DNA of 64,000 nucleotides from contig VCJN01000188.1 of NCBI GenBank assembly GCA_006384855.1, positions 124,001 through 188,000 on the forward strand, written 5' to 3'. How positions within the stretch are numbered: position 1 is the first letter of the stretch; every line of letters starts with the position of its first letter. Below, piece by piece: positions 21,601-32,407 of this stretch. This DNA is from Tetraselmis striata. Lineage: Eukaryota > Chlorophyta > Chlorodendrophyceae > Chlorodendrales > Chlorodendraceae. Position numbers and translations under genes: made by a program. The notes below the pieces were generated by a model that saw nothing but the letters and a program-made list of their open reading frames with translations, ran no database searches and was not told the DNA's origin.

Positions 21601-24600
21601 TAGCAAGCCCGAGTCCATACTTATTATAAGGGTTGTCATGATACGGGTGCCGGGGCGGCTATACAAGAACGCTGTGGTTAAGAGCCTGCCCTATACCTGT
21701 CAGATGAGATCAAATGTAGACAAAACGATACCTGAAATACCCTCGTGTCTCATGGGTTGCTAGCAAGCCCAAGTCCAGGGTTACAATAAGGCTTCTTATG
21801 ATACGGGTGCCGGCGTGGAGATGTAAGACCGCTGCGGCTAAGAGCCTGCCGTCATAGACCTGTCAGATGAGGTCAAATGTGCAGACGAAACTATAGCGAA
21901 ACTACCCTTCGTATGTCAAATGTTCTTAGGGATTGATAGCAAGCCCAAGTCCAGGCATTATAATAGGGGTTGTATTAAAATACGGGTGCCGACCCGGTAA
22001 TATAGTAACGCTAGCTGCTGTTAGGAATCTGCCCCATACGAGTCAGATGAGATCAAATGTGTAGACAAAACTATAGCGGAACTACCCTTCGTATGGCAAA
22101 TGTTCTCATAAGTTGGTAGCAAGCCCAAGTCCAGGCTGTCAGATGAGATCAAATATAGACGGAAGTATAGCGGGACTACCCTTATGGCGAATGTTCTTGG
22201 AGATTGCCAGCAAGCCTAAGTCCAGGCTTACAATGATGAGCGCTCTTATACTATGGCTGCCGTTGACGTTATACAAACACTGCGACTAAGAACCCGGCCG
22301 GCATGTCAGAGGTCAAATGCAGATGAAACTACAGCGCGACTGTAGTGAATGTTCTTAGATATAGGTTGCCTGCTAGCCCTATCTGGGGCTTGTGATAAGG
22401 GTTCTTATAGGTGCGCCGGCAACCGTACGGGTAGACGGTTAGCCCCCCCCCCCCCCCCCCCCGCCGCGGTCCCCGCTCACCTGGATCGTGACGTTGTCGG
22501 TCTCCGCCTGGGTCTCCTGCTCCTTGCACCACCTCTCCAGCTTCTCCTGGTCGTCCAACCCCGTGGGCGCGGGCGCAGCCACCGGCTCCAGCTTCTCCTT
22601 GCCCTTGGCCTGCTCCGCAGCCGCCGCCACCCTGGCAGGCAGCACATCAGTCAGGCCCGGATGCCGTGGGTGGGGAAGCCTCCCCCCCCCCCCACCGCCT
22701 TCCCCCCTGGCCCCCATTTCCCAAACCTTGATACATGCACGTACACCGGTGCATATATACGGGTGCCGACGGGGCGCGCAGAAAATCGCCGATGAGAAAG
22801 TATCAATCTTCTCCACCCCAATTGTGGACGAAATGCAAAAATCGGTACAAACTTCGGAAGGCGCCATCAGACGATTCCCAAAACTCTTTCTTTCTGCCCC
22901 ATGGGAACCCGTATAAACCTGTGAAAAAATGTACAAAAGGGGGGAGGGAGGGGGGGCATGACAAGCACGATGCCACTGCTGTGCCGTCCAGCAGCACCAA
23001 CGGGGCAAAACAGCGCCCCGACAATAAAGGGGGCATCAGCGCCTCACTTGTTGCCCTTGTCGTCCACCGACATGGTGAGCATTGGCGTGCAAAGCGGGAC
23101 GCGGTCCTGCCGCCATAGCCACTGCGGGCCGACCATCACGTTGCCCACGTCGCTGGTGGCCGCGTGCCCGCCCAGCGGCGGCAGCTTGTCCGCGCGGTGC
23201 TGGGCCAGCAGCTCGGCCGCTTGTGCCTGCGTGCGGCACCGGGCTGTGAGACCGCGCCGTGGGTCGCTCCACGCGGGCACCAGCGTGTCGCTCGCTATCC
23301 GCGTGTGCACAACCGCACCTGCTTCGCTGCGAATTGCTTGCCGAGGCTGATGAACGCGTCGGCGCGGTCCCCGAGCCCCTGGTAGACGGCAATTCCCTGC
23401 GGAGCGCAAATGCAGGCGGCGCTCAATGGCGGCTGTCATAGCGCGTCACGCCCGCGGCACGTGTGATTGATGCTGCCGGCCTGTTGGGGAAGCATTTATG
23501 CCAATGCTGGTGATGGCAGCCTGTCGACGAGGCTCCATCGCACCTGCGTGGAGAGGTCCTCGAGGTGCATGTACTGCCCGGCCTTTTGGCCGCTGGCAAG
23601 CGCCGCCTGCGCTGGCCCCTGCAGCATGACAAACATCCTGCAGCAGAAAGAGGAAGAGGGGGGGGGGGGGTGTAAGGGTGTGTTGCCCTGCTGATGAAAC
23701 TCTCTCACTATATACCGGTTGCCGCATGCTGCCTGCCATGCCCAGCATTGGCTGGCAAAGTGCCGCCATTCTGTCGCCACTCCTGGGATGAGCCAAGAAG
23801 AAAGGGTGGGGGGGGGGGGGGGGGGGGGGATGGGCAAGAAGAAGGGGTGGGGGTGTGCATGTCCTGTTGCTTGGGAGGCCTGAGCCATGTGTGCTTGGGG
23901 CGAATTGGGTCGGGGGGGGGGGGGGGGGGGCTCACTTCCAGTTCTGCTTGAAGTTGGTCTTGGCATTGGCGACGTTGACGCGCCACTGCGGGACCTCCGG
24001 CTGCAACGGCGCCACCTTATTCCGTTTCCCCAGCGCCTTCCCCGCCCCTCCCCGCTTGCCCAGGTTCTGGTTCGCCCGCGCGTTGGCGCCCGTCCGGTTG
24101 TTTTTCCGGTCGCTCTTCATGTCCTCCTTCTGCACCTGGCGGCGCAGCTTCTCCACCTCCATCTGCGCCTTTCTGAACTGCTCCTGCTTCATGCTGCAGG
24201 ACGCACCGCGCGCAACCCGCATCAGCCCCTGGCCCCATGCAGCACCGCGCGTGCCACACGTCCTGGCCCAATGCTGTGACCCATTGCACAATGGCTCACG
24301 GGGAGGGCGAAACTTACTTGAACTCCATGGTTCCATAAGCGCCGCTGGATCTAAGCCCCTGCACTTGCTTCTTCAGCTTCAGGACATTTTCTTGCGCAGC
24401 GGACAACTTGGCCCGCGTGCCCTTTGAGTCTGTAATGGTTTTTATCTCTTCCTTGTTCTCTTTCAGGTCCGTCTGTGGAGAAGGGGGGGGAGGGGGTCGC
24501 AACCCGGGGCGGGGTCTGAGGCCTCGTGCAACGGGATCGGCCCGGAACAGCCCCCACCCACCAATACCACTGAATGCCTGATGCTGCTGGCTGTGCCACA

Positions 24601-25234
24601 TGTAGCAAATGCTGCATACACAAATCTTGCCAGCAAGCGAGGGGGTTCCGCACCTGCAGCTGTGTGACTCTCTGTGCGAGGGACTCTCCGCGCTTGACCG
24701 CTGGCCGATAGTAGCCTGCACTCGAGAGAAAGGCAGGCAGTCAGGGAGGGTGGTAGTGTGTCAGTCGTGCCTCTGACGGCACAATCTGCCGCGTCGCTGA
24801 TGCTGCGAGGGCAGGTGCCCAGTATCGAGCGGATGTTGCTGTCGGCGGATGTATTATTCGGCGGATGTTATCGGGGCGTGCCGGGTGCCCGGGGGGGGGG
24901 GGGGGGGGGGGAGGGGGTTGCCGAAGCAGCTTGTCGCTACGCTTTGAGGTAGCAGCGTTGACCATCCTGAACCGAGGCTGGCTACCGTGCCGGCAGCGGC
25001 TGCTTTGCACGAGAATACGCAAGCGGGAAGGCGGGCGGAGCGGGGCGGCATGCAGGGGGCACGCCAGGAGACATGCGACGCAATGCAGACGTTAAGTACA
25101 GGAGCGCACGCACCCAGAGCGTCGTCCAGCTCCTTTGCGCCTACGGATTTGGCCCCGCCAGGAAGAGCGCCGGTGGTGGTGCTAGGCCCGGCGCCAGCTG
25201 CGCCATCCAGGGGCTTAGAGGCGTCGGCCCCCAT
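12221..25234 (-). CDS. Large gene: NDP-sugar-pyrophosphorylase-like protein with tandem USP-like domains
   Basis: About 23 exons, minus strand: 25234-25114, 24715-24654, 24472-24318, 24193-23936, 23637-23544, 23396-23319, 23226-23048, 22631-22481, 21377-21297, 20870-20769, 20640-20539, about 20300-20107, 19689-19423, 18424-18338, 18207-18112, 17941-17852, 17547-17277, 16779-16460, 15143-14880, 14318-14187, 13722-13591, 12792-12637, 12322-12221 (TAG). All joins keep phase except the 5' edge of the 20.1-kb exon, which I could not fix. The product is about 1,130 residues. It opens MGADASKP, a strong N-myristoylation pattern, then has coiled coils. The middle ([45 protein letters not shown]) resembles the UAP/UDPGP nucleotidyltransferase fold. 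The end has two universal-stress-protein-like repeats ([10 protein letters not shown]...[19 protein letters not shown]; then IRACVHVTP...CAILVYK). Catalytic activity is not established. The gene structure is solid; the pyrophosphorylase assignment is an inference from weak similarity. Confidence 0.78.
13122..13264. repeat. AT-rich (TATATG/CATA) microsatellite in an intron
   Basis: Alternating TATATG and CATATA units between exons 13591 and 12792 of the large gene. The short tyrosine/isoleucine-rich frames across it are simple-sequence artefacts. Confidence 0.9.
13855..13900. repeat. Inverted repeat with CTCCGAAACC motif, intron of the large gene
   Basis: TGGTTTTGGAGCA at 13855-13867 faces TGCTCCGAAACCA at 13888-13900, with one mismatch. 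A third, partly matching GGTTTTGGAGC follows at about 13920. The same motif recurs in other introns of this window. Confidence 0.75.
16298..16422. mobile_element. MITE-like element with perfect 14-bp terminal inverted repeats
   Basis: ATGGTTTCGGAGCA (16298-16311) is exactly complementary to TGCTCCGAAACCAT (16409-16422). The AT-rich interior is about 97 bases. It lies in the intron directly downstream of exon 16779-16460. No flanking duplication is obvious. It has no coding capacity, so it would be non-autonomous. Confidence 0.7.
16982..17075. mobile_element. MITE-like element with perfect 15-bp inverted ends
   Basis: GTGATGTCATGTTTT at 16982-16996 is exactly complementary to 17061-17075. It spans 94 bp within the intron between exons 17547-17277 and 16779-16460. 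It differs in sequence from the CTCCGAAACC element. Confidence 0.7.
19128..19300. repeat. AT-rich TATA/CATA microsatellite in an intron
   Basis: Runs of TATATACATA-like units in the intron upstream of exon 18424-18338 (between it and 19689-19423). Confidence 0.9.
21465..22425. repeat. Tandem array of about 160-bp units filling one intron
   Basis: About six diverged units, each with the same ordered blocks: ACGGGTGCCG, AAGAGCCTGCC, GTCAGATGAGATCAAAT, ACTATAGCG, GTTGCTAGCAAGCCCAAGTC. They occupy nearly the whole intron between exons 22631-22481 and 21377-21297 of the large gene. Related single or double units occur at about 18920-18955, at about 20960-21070 and, well preserved, at about 56300-56580. 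Confidence 0.85.
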
Positions 25235-26466
25235 GTTGCCGCCCGCGCGCCGCCTGGTCTGGCCCTGTCACGTCCCCCCGCCTCGCCAACGTGGCCGCGT
25301 GCCTAGGCAGCTGCTATTCAGTACCACCCGCACGTGAACGCGCCTCCGCCCGCGCGAGGGTACCTCGTACCACTTTAGGTGCTACCCTGGATGGCCTGCC
25401 AGGGCGCGGGCAGGACACTGTCGCACGTCGCGCTCAGGTACACCTGCCAAGCCGCCCAGGTCGTCTGTCGGTGACACAGTCCCTCACCGGAGCGCGCTCA
25501 GCGCTGGCCAGTAGCAGATGAGCAGCCCGGGGCGGCAACTAACACCAATGGGGGGTACCGCCCCGCCTGCTCTGCCTCTCGCGCGAGTGTAGGCCGCTCT
25601 CGTACCCGTACAGGTATACGTACAGGGTACCCTGTACTGGTATATTCTGCCCGTATGTGCAGCGTGGGGGGACCAAAAAGTGATCTGGGCACAGCCGGAG
25701 CCTCGATATCCTTAACTTGAGCTGCCCCGGATGCAGGCGGACACTCGTCACTACTCGCCTCGTCTGTCAGGGCACACGGTCTATTACAGCTGCGCCACTG
25801 GAGATCCCAGCAATGCATGCGGTGTATCCGCTGCGGTGCAGCCGGTGCTCAACTGCCCGCGCGGCATATCAGCAAGTGATGACGGTGGGGTATGAAACAT
25901 CACGGGGCGGTTACAAGTGCTCTAGCGCTGGCGGACGTGTTTTGTTTCGCTACGCGTCCGATTCGACTGCGATCCTCAGTAGTACTTTCCGTGCATTCTC
26001 TTTGACGCCATATCCCGCCTGCTCACCGCCACTGTATTTTAATTTTAAAACCACGCCACCAAACCCATCGTCATAAATTCGATTATTACGGGGACAGCAT
26101 TTAGCCATACAGGTACTACAGGTACCCGGTAGCCCCTCGGTAGGTCGCGTTTTAATACCACTAAACCCATCACAGGTACAGATAGCAGCAGTACAAGTAC
26201 TTTTACCGTACTATGCGGTCGCGTCTGCATATAATGTGGTCGCGTAATTTCGCGTAATAATATGCACAGCAGCAGTCGCGTGCAGTCGCTATTTTTTGCT
26301 GTAGTAGTCGCTGAAAAAAATACCGGCGGTATAGGTAGTACCATCGGACGACCGTATATCACCTGAATATGGTGGCAGGTTGGGGTTCAGACAACCTAGG
26401 CTTTCTCATACCCTACAGTCGCAGCACGTAATTGGGCACCGGTCCTCATTTGACTTTGTACGGCAC
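25235..26466. other. 5' flank of the large gene, then intergenic
   Basis: Probable promoter region of the minus-strand gene at the left. No clear core promoter motif is visible. Short palindromic GTACCGGTAC-like pieces are scattered through it, but no gene is supported. Confidence 0.35.
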
Positions 26467-26586
26467 CTTCGGGGTTCGAATGCGGCAATGGTCTACGGGC
26501 TATGCCAGACCGACGACTGCAGTTGGCGCACGAGGTCAAGTGGTGGGGCGGCTCCGGCCGATGTCCCGGGGCGAACTTTACTTTTA
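26467..26586 (+). repeat. SINE-like repeat, copy 2
   Basis: Matches the right part of the copy at 7311-7464 from GGTTCGAATG to CGAACTTTA, without that copy's internal extra segment. A long G-homopolymer region follows at about 26799-26833. Confidence 0.6.
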
Positions 26587-27900
26587 CGGCACCATTTCCG
26601 CAATTTCGCACACAGGAACCAGCCCAGGTACTGGTATACCGGTACCTGTACCTGTAAATTGTATCGGGCATCGACCCCATCCGTATTTCCCAACTTCCAG
26701 TTCCTGTCCGGCGTGTGGCCACATGTGGTCGCGAATTATATATAAGGCCGGTTCGATTTAATGTTATGTTTTGGTACACTACTTTCCGGAGAAACAGAGG
26801 GGGGGGGGGGGCGGGGGGGGGGGGGGGGGGGGGTGAATTTGTAAGTGGCCTCAACTTTATGTTCACGTACTTAAGCAGCACTCGGCGGCTGGGAGCGGTA
26901 CATGAGCGGTTGGGGGCTCAGCCCCGAACCTCCGCCGGCGTTAATATCTAGGCCAGGCATATCCTTGCTTGGACGGCGCTTGGCCAGGCTTGCCGGAGGA
27001 CTCATAGTAGATTAGGTGTTACAGACAGTCTACACCATTGTTTTGCCTTTGTGAGCGTGCCGGCTATCGGGTGCTCGTGAGTGGCGCCAAGGCCAATCGT
27101 GCTGAGAAGATGCGAGAACTTTATAGCAGGCAGGCAGCATTGCGCAACATGCATAGCAGCGCGGTGAGAGCAGTAACACATATCAGTGGCATACAGCAGC
27201 TTAGCAGTATCATAGCACTACATGGAGGGGTGGATGGGGCCACCATATGGTTGGTTGCCTTGATACTGACTGTAATATGGTGATGGTTCCAAAAAGTGCC
27301 CCACCCCCGAATCTCCATTTTATGCTTGCATATGCAAGGAACATTCTTCTGTATACAGCCATGCATTGAAACCATAAAAAAAAGTCGTGCCAGAAGTAGT
27401 AGTTATTATGCAACTTTGGGCATGTTATACTAAGTACTGTGAGATCAACATAAGTAAAGTAGAGGGGGTGGGAACAGAAGGGGGGTTCTAAAACATAAAA
27501 TTAAATCGGACCCGCCCAAAAGGACCTCTTACCTGCCATGCATCATGCTATCCTGAACCAATCACATTACCTTATATGGAGTGCTTAATCAAGCATCACA
27601 TTTCCTTCTGCGTAACCAATTACATTTCCCCCGGTCTATACCCCTTTCTTCTCTATGGTTATCAAGACATGTTATGAACCTCTCTTGTTGTGTTTGTCAT
27701 CAGCCATTTTCTTGTTCCCGGCCGGCTTCCCCGCCCGGCGCCGTTCAATATGCCCTCCGTCACCAATTTTACCTTCACTTTACTGACAGCTCTTGATTCG
27801 TATCTCCGTTCACATAAGTAATATAGTGGCGAAGTATTGTGGTCGTTTCCGTGCTAGTACTAACTAAGCGGCGCTTCGCGCCGGGGATTTGTGGAGGTGC
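26587..27900. other. Intergenic, no recognised gene
   Basis: Lower GC than the gene regions. Apart from the G-runs near 26.8 kb, I find no domain, RNA gene or repeat partner. Confidence 0.35.
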
Positions 27901-27904
27901 CCCT

Positions 27905-28240
27905 ACCTCTTGGGTTGAGCCCGGTGCGGGATGCGGGCCGCTTTTAGCCGGCTTGCAGTGTTGATCTTGTAATACTGTTGTTTCCGGGTAATAATGCTTT
28001 TAGCGTTAGATTTGTCAGTAATTTATTTTTCAAAAGAGACGTATTATTTTGTAAAACAGATAAAATCTGCAAGCCGCGTAAAAGCGGGCCGCTGACCACT
28101 GGTGTGCATTACAAAAAGGCCGGTACCCAACCCACCGCTAAAAGTGGTATTACCCCCAAAAAAAGAAAAAAAAAGCAGCACTGCAAGATCAGCAATACAG
28201 TACAAGCCGCCTACAGGCGGCCCGCATCCCGCACGAGGCC
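27905..28240. mobile_element. Two LINE 3'-tail fragments facing each other
   Basis: 27930-28040 (plus) and about 28065-28235 (minus) both contain the tail blocks of the RT-bearing LINE at 46.8-50.1 kb: GCGGGATGCGGGCCGC, a GGCGGCTTG-like arm, GCTTTTAGCG, and CTTTTTGTAATxCACACCA in the minus copy. They are truncated, non-coding pieces in opposite orientation. Confidence 0.7.
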
Positions 28241-28405
28241 GCGCAGGTCGGGCCGGTCGTCAGGTCTACGGGGCGGGCACGGCGCGAATCGCCACGCCCG
28301 CCGCCTGTACCGGCACCGGACGCCGGACGCCGCCGCTCGACCGTCGCCCGTCCGTCGACGGACGCCGGGCCCCGGGTCGGCGGACTGCCCCCGCACCGCG
28401 GCGAC
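28236..28405. repeat. GC-rich dispersed repeat, copy 1
   Basis: Shares long blocks (GGTCGGGCCGGTCGTC, GACGGACGCCGGGCCCCGGG) in the same order with about 43680-43885. No coding content is recognised. Confidence 0.7.
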
Positions 28406-28616
28406 CCCTTTTTACAGCATCATGTTAATATACAGCACATATCCTCGGACCACCGTGTATATAGTCGCTGTATAAATATAGAGGGCGAGTCTCGCTTGCT
28501 GATTCAGCAGTAAAAACGCGCTGCGGTACCGCGTTATTTTGGCGTTTCAGACGAATACATGACGTGCCTGGGCTAGAATACACGCGCATCCATTCAGAAT
28601 CTTGCCGTCGTCGGAG

Positions 28617-28885
28617 GTGTGCCTAGAAATCAAACGAGCACAGTTCGAACGTATGACGGTTCATACGCGAAGACGCAGCACAGGAGGACGGAGGACGGAC
28701 ATTCGTGATTTTTGCAGTATGTTTCCGGTATAATTCACGATAGATCCGTCCTAGTCGCAGGATTTTTACGGACTGTGGTAGGAGTGCCTAGAAATCAAAC
28801 GAGCACAGATCGAACGTATGACGGTTCATTCACGAAGACGCAGCACACGAGGACGGAGGACGGAGGACGGACGGAGGACGGACGC
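28617..28885. repeat. Two direct repeats of about 85 bp plus GGACGGA minisatellite
   Basis: The block beginning GTGCCTAGAAATCAAACGAG occurs at about 28619 and again at about 28784, about 164 bases apart. Each ends in GAGGACGGAGGACGGA units; the second extends into a short minisatellite to about 28885. Confidence 0.8.
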
Positions 28886-29032
28886 CTAAACATCCGTGAT
28901 AAAACCGTATTGCAACCGGTATCAATTCTCGCGTATTCCAGGCGATTTCGGACGCGGCTCTCCTTTTCCTCCGCTCAACCCAAGAGGTAGGGGAATAAAT
29001 GATCAATATCGCGGTAGTAAGTATATTATATC

Positions 29033-29291
29033 ACATTGCATGATATGTAATTACATGAGCTAGCTGCAAAAGACGATCAGGAAACCACCTGAAAAGGCAA
29101 TAGAAAACGTCCACTACAGCAACTGCGCGGTGGAAGGAGCACCAGAAGAAGGTGCGGAATAAGCACGGGCAGACGCATTAGACTTGGCCGTCTGCGATCC
29201 GGCAGAGAGATTGCCGCCCAAGGTACCATGCACGCAAGCTGCGACTCGCTGCAACAACCCCTGCCGCGTGCGCGACACGTGACATTGCATG
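29033..29291 (-). mobile_element. 5'-truncated LINE copy 3 with 10-bp target duplication
   Basis: The insert 29043-29281 lies between ACATTGCATG at 29033-29042 and 29282-29291. It is the same family as at 1.1 and 63.2 kb but more diverged, so it is an older insertion. The encoded peptide still reads RVAACVHGTLGGNLSAGSQ. Confidence 0.82.
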
Positions 29292-29884
29292 TATGGAGCA
29301 TAAACGCAGAACCGCAGGAGAACTAGTGCTCTAACAAATATGATGCAAAGCCGGATCAAGCAGAACACATACGAGTACTACGCATGGCACGAAGGAGGTA
29401 CCTAAACGAACTTCAAATTGTTTTCTTCCATCATATATGTTACCCAATTAATATACTATATGATAAATCTAGCAATAAAATAGCCAGGCCGAATATACGG
29501 CGCTACCGTACTAAATAACCTACCTGGAGTAAACTAACCAGAATATATGAAGATGTAAGTTCGGCAATTATTTTAGTTAAAAATTGAAATAGAACATTCT
29601 TGACAATTTGCTGTTTTGAAAGTAGAAATCTAACAGGTATATTTTTGTAGTCGTATTGCGAATCTAATTCGTATAGCACTAAGGACATTGTTTGATTGTG
29701 TAGTGCCAATTATTCAGGATTTCAACATGCAATGGAGTCTGGTTTTGCCAAAAAGGGTGCGAAGGCTGTTTTACACGGAAAAGCGCCATTGTATGCATGG
29801 CTAGGAAGGGTTCAGCGAAAGGGGAGGGAATGTCGGAGGAGGAGCCCGGAGGGCGGAGGCGGAAAACGGGAGGGCGCGCTGCCG
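29292..29884. other. Intergenic, AT-richer, no gene seen
   Basis: No supported coding region. Near 29720-29750 a TTTCAACATGCAATxGAGTC block matches one near 30100, so repeat sequence begins here. Confidence 0.35.
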
Positions 29885-30070
29885 AGGGCAGCGAGCTGGA
29901 AGATGGCAGACGAGCTGCTGGTGGCTGTCATTAGTAGCTCCTCGGCCGGGAGCGCATGGCTCGTGGGCGATGGGGCAGCGCGTACTAAAAACCCCGATGG
30001 TACCACTTCCTAACTGGTTAAAACCATTAACAAACCGTACGGGTCGCACTGGGACAGTTAAAGATGTTAG
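29885..30070. repeat. Direct repeat flanking element copy B, left
   Basis: Begins GAGCTGGAAGATGGCA and ends GGAAACCCC. It matches about 31955-32118 in the same orientation with moderate divergence. The pair brackets the large repeat element. Confidence 0.7.
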
Positions 30071-31806
30071 GAAACCCCATAATCACGTTTCGAACATTTC
30101 AACATGCAATCGAGTCTGGTTTTGCCAGTTTACACGCGGTTCGTGTACGACTGCGAATGTGGGCAGTTGGCAGGCGACCCTGCCGACTAGACGAAGGAGA
30201 AAGATGTCTTGAGTTGTAGAAGGGGTCTCGCGCCGAGAGGTTAAACCTCGATCGAGACGCAGGCGCATAACAGGCGCGGACGGGAGATGTTGACGCGCAG
30301 GCATGACATAGGCCGGACGTGTCGCGGAATTAAGGTGCCGTCTCCCGAGCGACGGCGCCCTACAACATTTGCCGCGCGCCGTGGTGTCGGGCGGCACAAG
30401 CCGGAATTGCATGCCAACAGAAGCAAGGGGTAGAAGTGGCCAAGTTGGCAACGAGCGTCCATCAAAGTTGATGCACTACATGCACTACCAGTAGGACGAG
30501 TATAGCTGCGCGCACGAGCGCGCGAGCGCGCTGCGTACAGCCAGGTGAAGTATTGGTACGCTGTACACGACGCGATGGTAACTTAATTTGCACTTGTACT
30601 GGCGATGCACGTTACGAGGGGTGGACACGCAACAACGCGCGATGACAACGATGTCAGGCCGCTGCCATCACCAACGGTGGTTGTTTATTCGCCCCCTCGC
30701 GCGAAGGGCGTCGGGTGAAACGAACGGCGTTCAGGGGCGTGGAAGCGTGCCACCCTGTGTGGTCGTGTCGCATCGGCTCTAAGGTGTGTCGCGGAGAGCG
30801 GTGAGCCGGCCACCGCTGCTGCAGCACCCGCGACGGCTGCTGACCACCCCACAAGGCGCATGCTTAGGATGACGCCACGAAATGCACCAGTCGCGTTCGG
30901 TGGCGGAGCTGTCCCCCGGCGGGCAGCTCGTCTTATCACAGATGAGACGTCGTGACGTCGGAAGCGAGTTGGCCGGCGTAGAGGCCCTTGTAGCCTATGC
31001 CGGCCCGTAACGATACCAATGATGTCGGGGCGAGGGTGACGACGAGGCGGCCGCTGCTGCTGCACCAGCGACGGTCGCGGAGGTTCCAAACCCAGTGGGT
31101 GCTTACGTACTCCACGAGACGTCCGGCACGCCAGGTGGTAGAGATGCTGCCCCCAGCGGGCAACTCCACGTTGCCGTGGTCCCTGTGACGACGATATTGC
31201 AGTAGGAGGCGTCGGAGACGCGTCGGGACGAGCCGCGCGCGCAAACCCCTCCCACTGCGACCACAGCAAACATTGATGAAGCATGTTTAGGGCGAGGGCG
31301 AGCCCTCTCAAAACACCGGCGCATGATAGGCGCCACCCTCGTAAGGGATCAATTACGCGAGTAGTAATGGAAAACCACATCGTGTAACGAATGTTGATGC
31401 CACGTCGCCATGTTGCGAGGACACGCGGACCGGGTTGAAGTGTCTTGCGGGACAACAAATGGTCGCCCCGACGACACGGACGTCCTCCTTCGTCCGCGCC
31501 GATTTGTTGCGGTAGGCATAGTTGTCGTCGTTGACAAGCAGCGGCCAACATGGTACCCAGCGCGCGTCCATATCACCTCACCTCAAGAGTTTACTACTGC
31601 GAGAGCGTGATCCACTGCGGGAGCCCCGAAGGCACGTATTGCGACTCGACTTCGGGTGTCGAGGTTTAACACCCCCCCCCCCCCCTCCCAACGGGGACCC
31701 CCCAGCTCCAATTCCTTGCCGTGCGCATCGCTACCCGAAAACATCCCAGCTGTAAAGCTAGGGCAAGAACGGAAAACGACCTCGGGCGCACAAGTAGGGA
31801 AAACTA
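30071..31806. repeat. Large repeat element, copy B (inverse of 4105-5690)
   Basis: Collinear in reverse with copy A. The 30100-30310 block matches about 5450-5680, and 31580-31800 matches about 4108-4340, including a C-run at 31670-31685 opposite copy A's G-run. Copy B lacks the second inverted arm seen at 3434-4090. No coding domain is recognised. Confidence 0.65.
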
Positions 31807-31954
31807 CATTACCGAGGGGTTGCATGTCGCTGCCTGCTGATATTGTAACGCATGTGCGCGGCACGGCGACTCACTACCGGGTGGATGAGCCTCGGTGCGG
31901 ACTTGTTCAGCCTCAGTGACCCTCGCGCGCACAAGTACGCGAAGCAATCGAGCT

Positions 31955-32118
31955 GGAAGATGGCATACGAGCTGGTGGTGGCTGTCCTTAGTAGCTCCCC
32001 GGCCGGGAGCGCAGGGCTCGCGGGCGATGGGGCAGCCCATATTAAAAACCCGATGGTACCAGTTCCTAACGGACCGTACGGGTCGCACTAGGACAGTTTA
32101 AGTTGTTGGGAAACCCCG
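31955..32118. repeat. Direct repeat flanking element copy B, right
   Basis: Partner of 29885-30070. It ends at GGAAACCCC, immediately beside the isolated myosin exon. Confidence 0.7.
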
Positions 32119-32399
32119 TTGCCGAATGCCTCCAGCAGCGGGTTGGACTCCAGCACCTTCTGCTCCACGCCCTTCTCGCCGTCCTCCTCAGCGCCGCCCT
32201 TGGCGCGGCCGCCCATCCACGCGAGGTAGTTCATGATCAGCTTGGACGTCTCTGTCTTGCCGGCCCCGCTCTCGCCGCTCACCAGGATGGACTGGCTGCG
32301 CCCCTCCTTCACCATCTTGCGGAACGCGTTGTCTGCGATCGCATAGACGTGCGGCGAGAGCTCCCCCAGGTCCACGCCCTTGTACTCCATCATGTCGCA
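32115..32399 (-). pseudogene. Isolated myosin motor-domain exon (P-loop region)
   Basis: One open segment of 95 codons with unmistakable myosin head motifs: [15 protein letters not shown], the P-loop [12 protein letters not shown], then [14 protein letters not shown]. In complete myosins this stretch sits about 100-200 residues into the motor domain and binds ATP. It has an AG before TGCGAC and a GT after GGG, so it could be spliced. I find no upstream or downstream myosin exon in the window on this strand: lower coordinates are repeats and higher coordinates are AT-rich non-coding DNA. It is bordered by dispersed repeats and by a 14-bp direct repeat. It may be an exon of a gene with very long introns, or a captured fragment; the reading frame itself is intact. 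Confidence 0.8.
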
Positions 32400-32407
32400 C
32401 TAGGACA

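Noticed and set aside
21465-22425. CRISPR-like array
   Set aside because: The repeats are long, diverged and contiguous with no unique spacers. This is an intronic tandem repeat in a eukaryotic gene.
23936-24193. Stop codon ending a separate gene (AAG TGA)
   Set aside because: The TGA is part of a GTGAGC donor followed by poly-C. Splicing to 23637 restores the codon and the frame.
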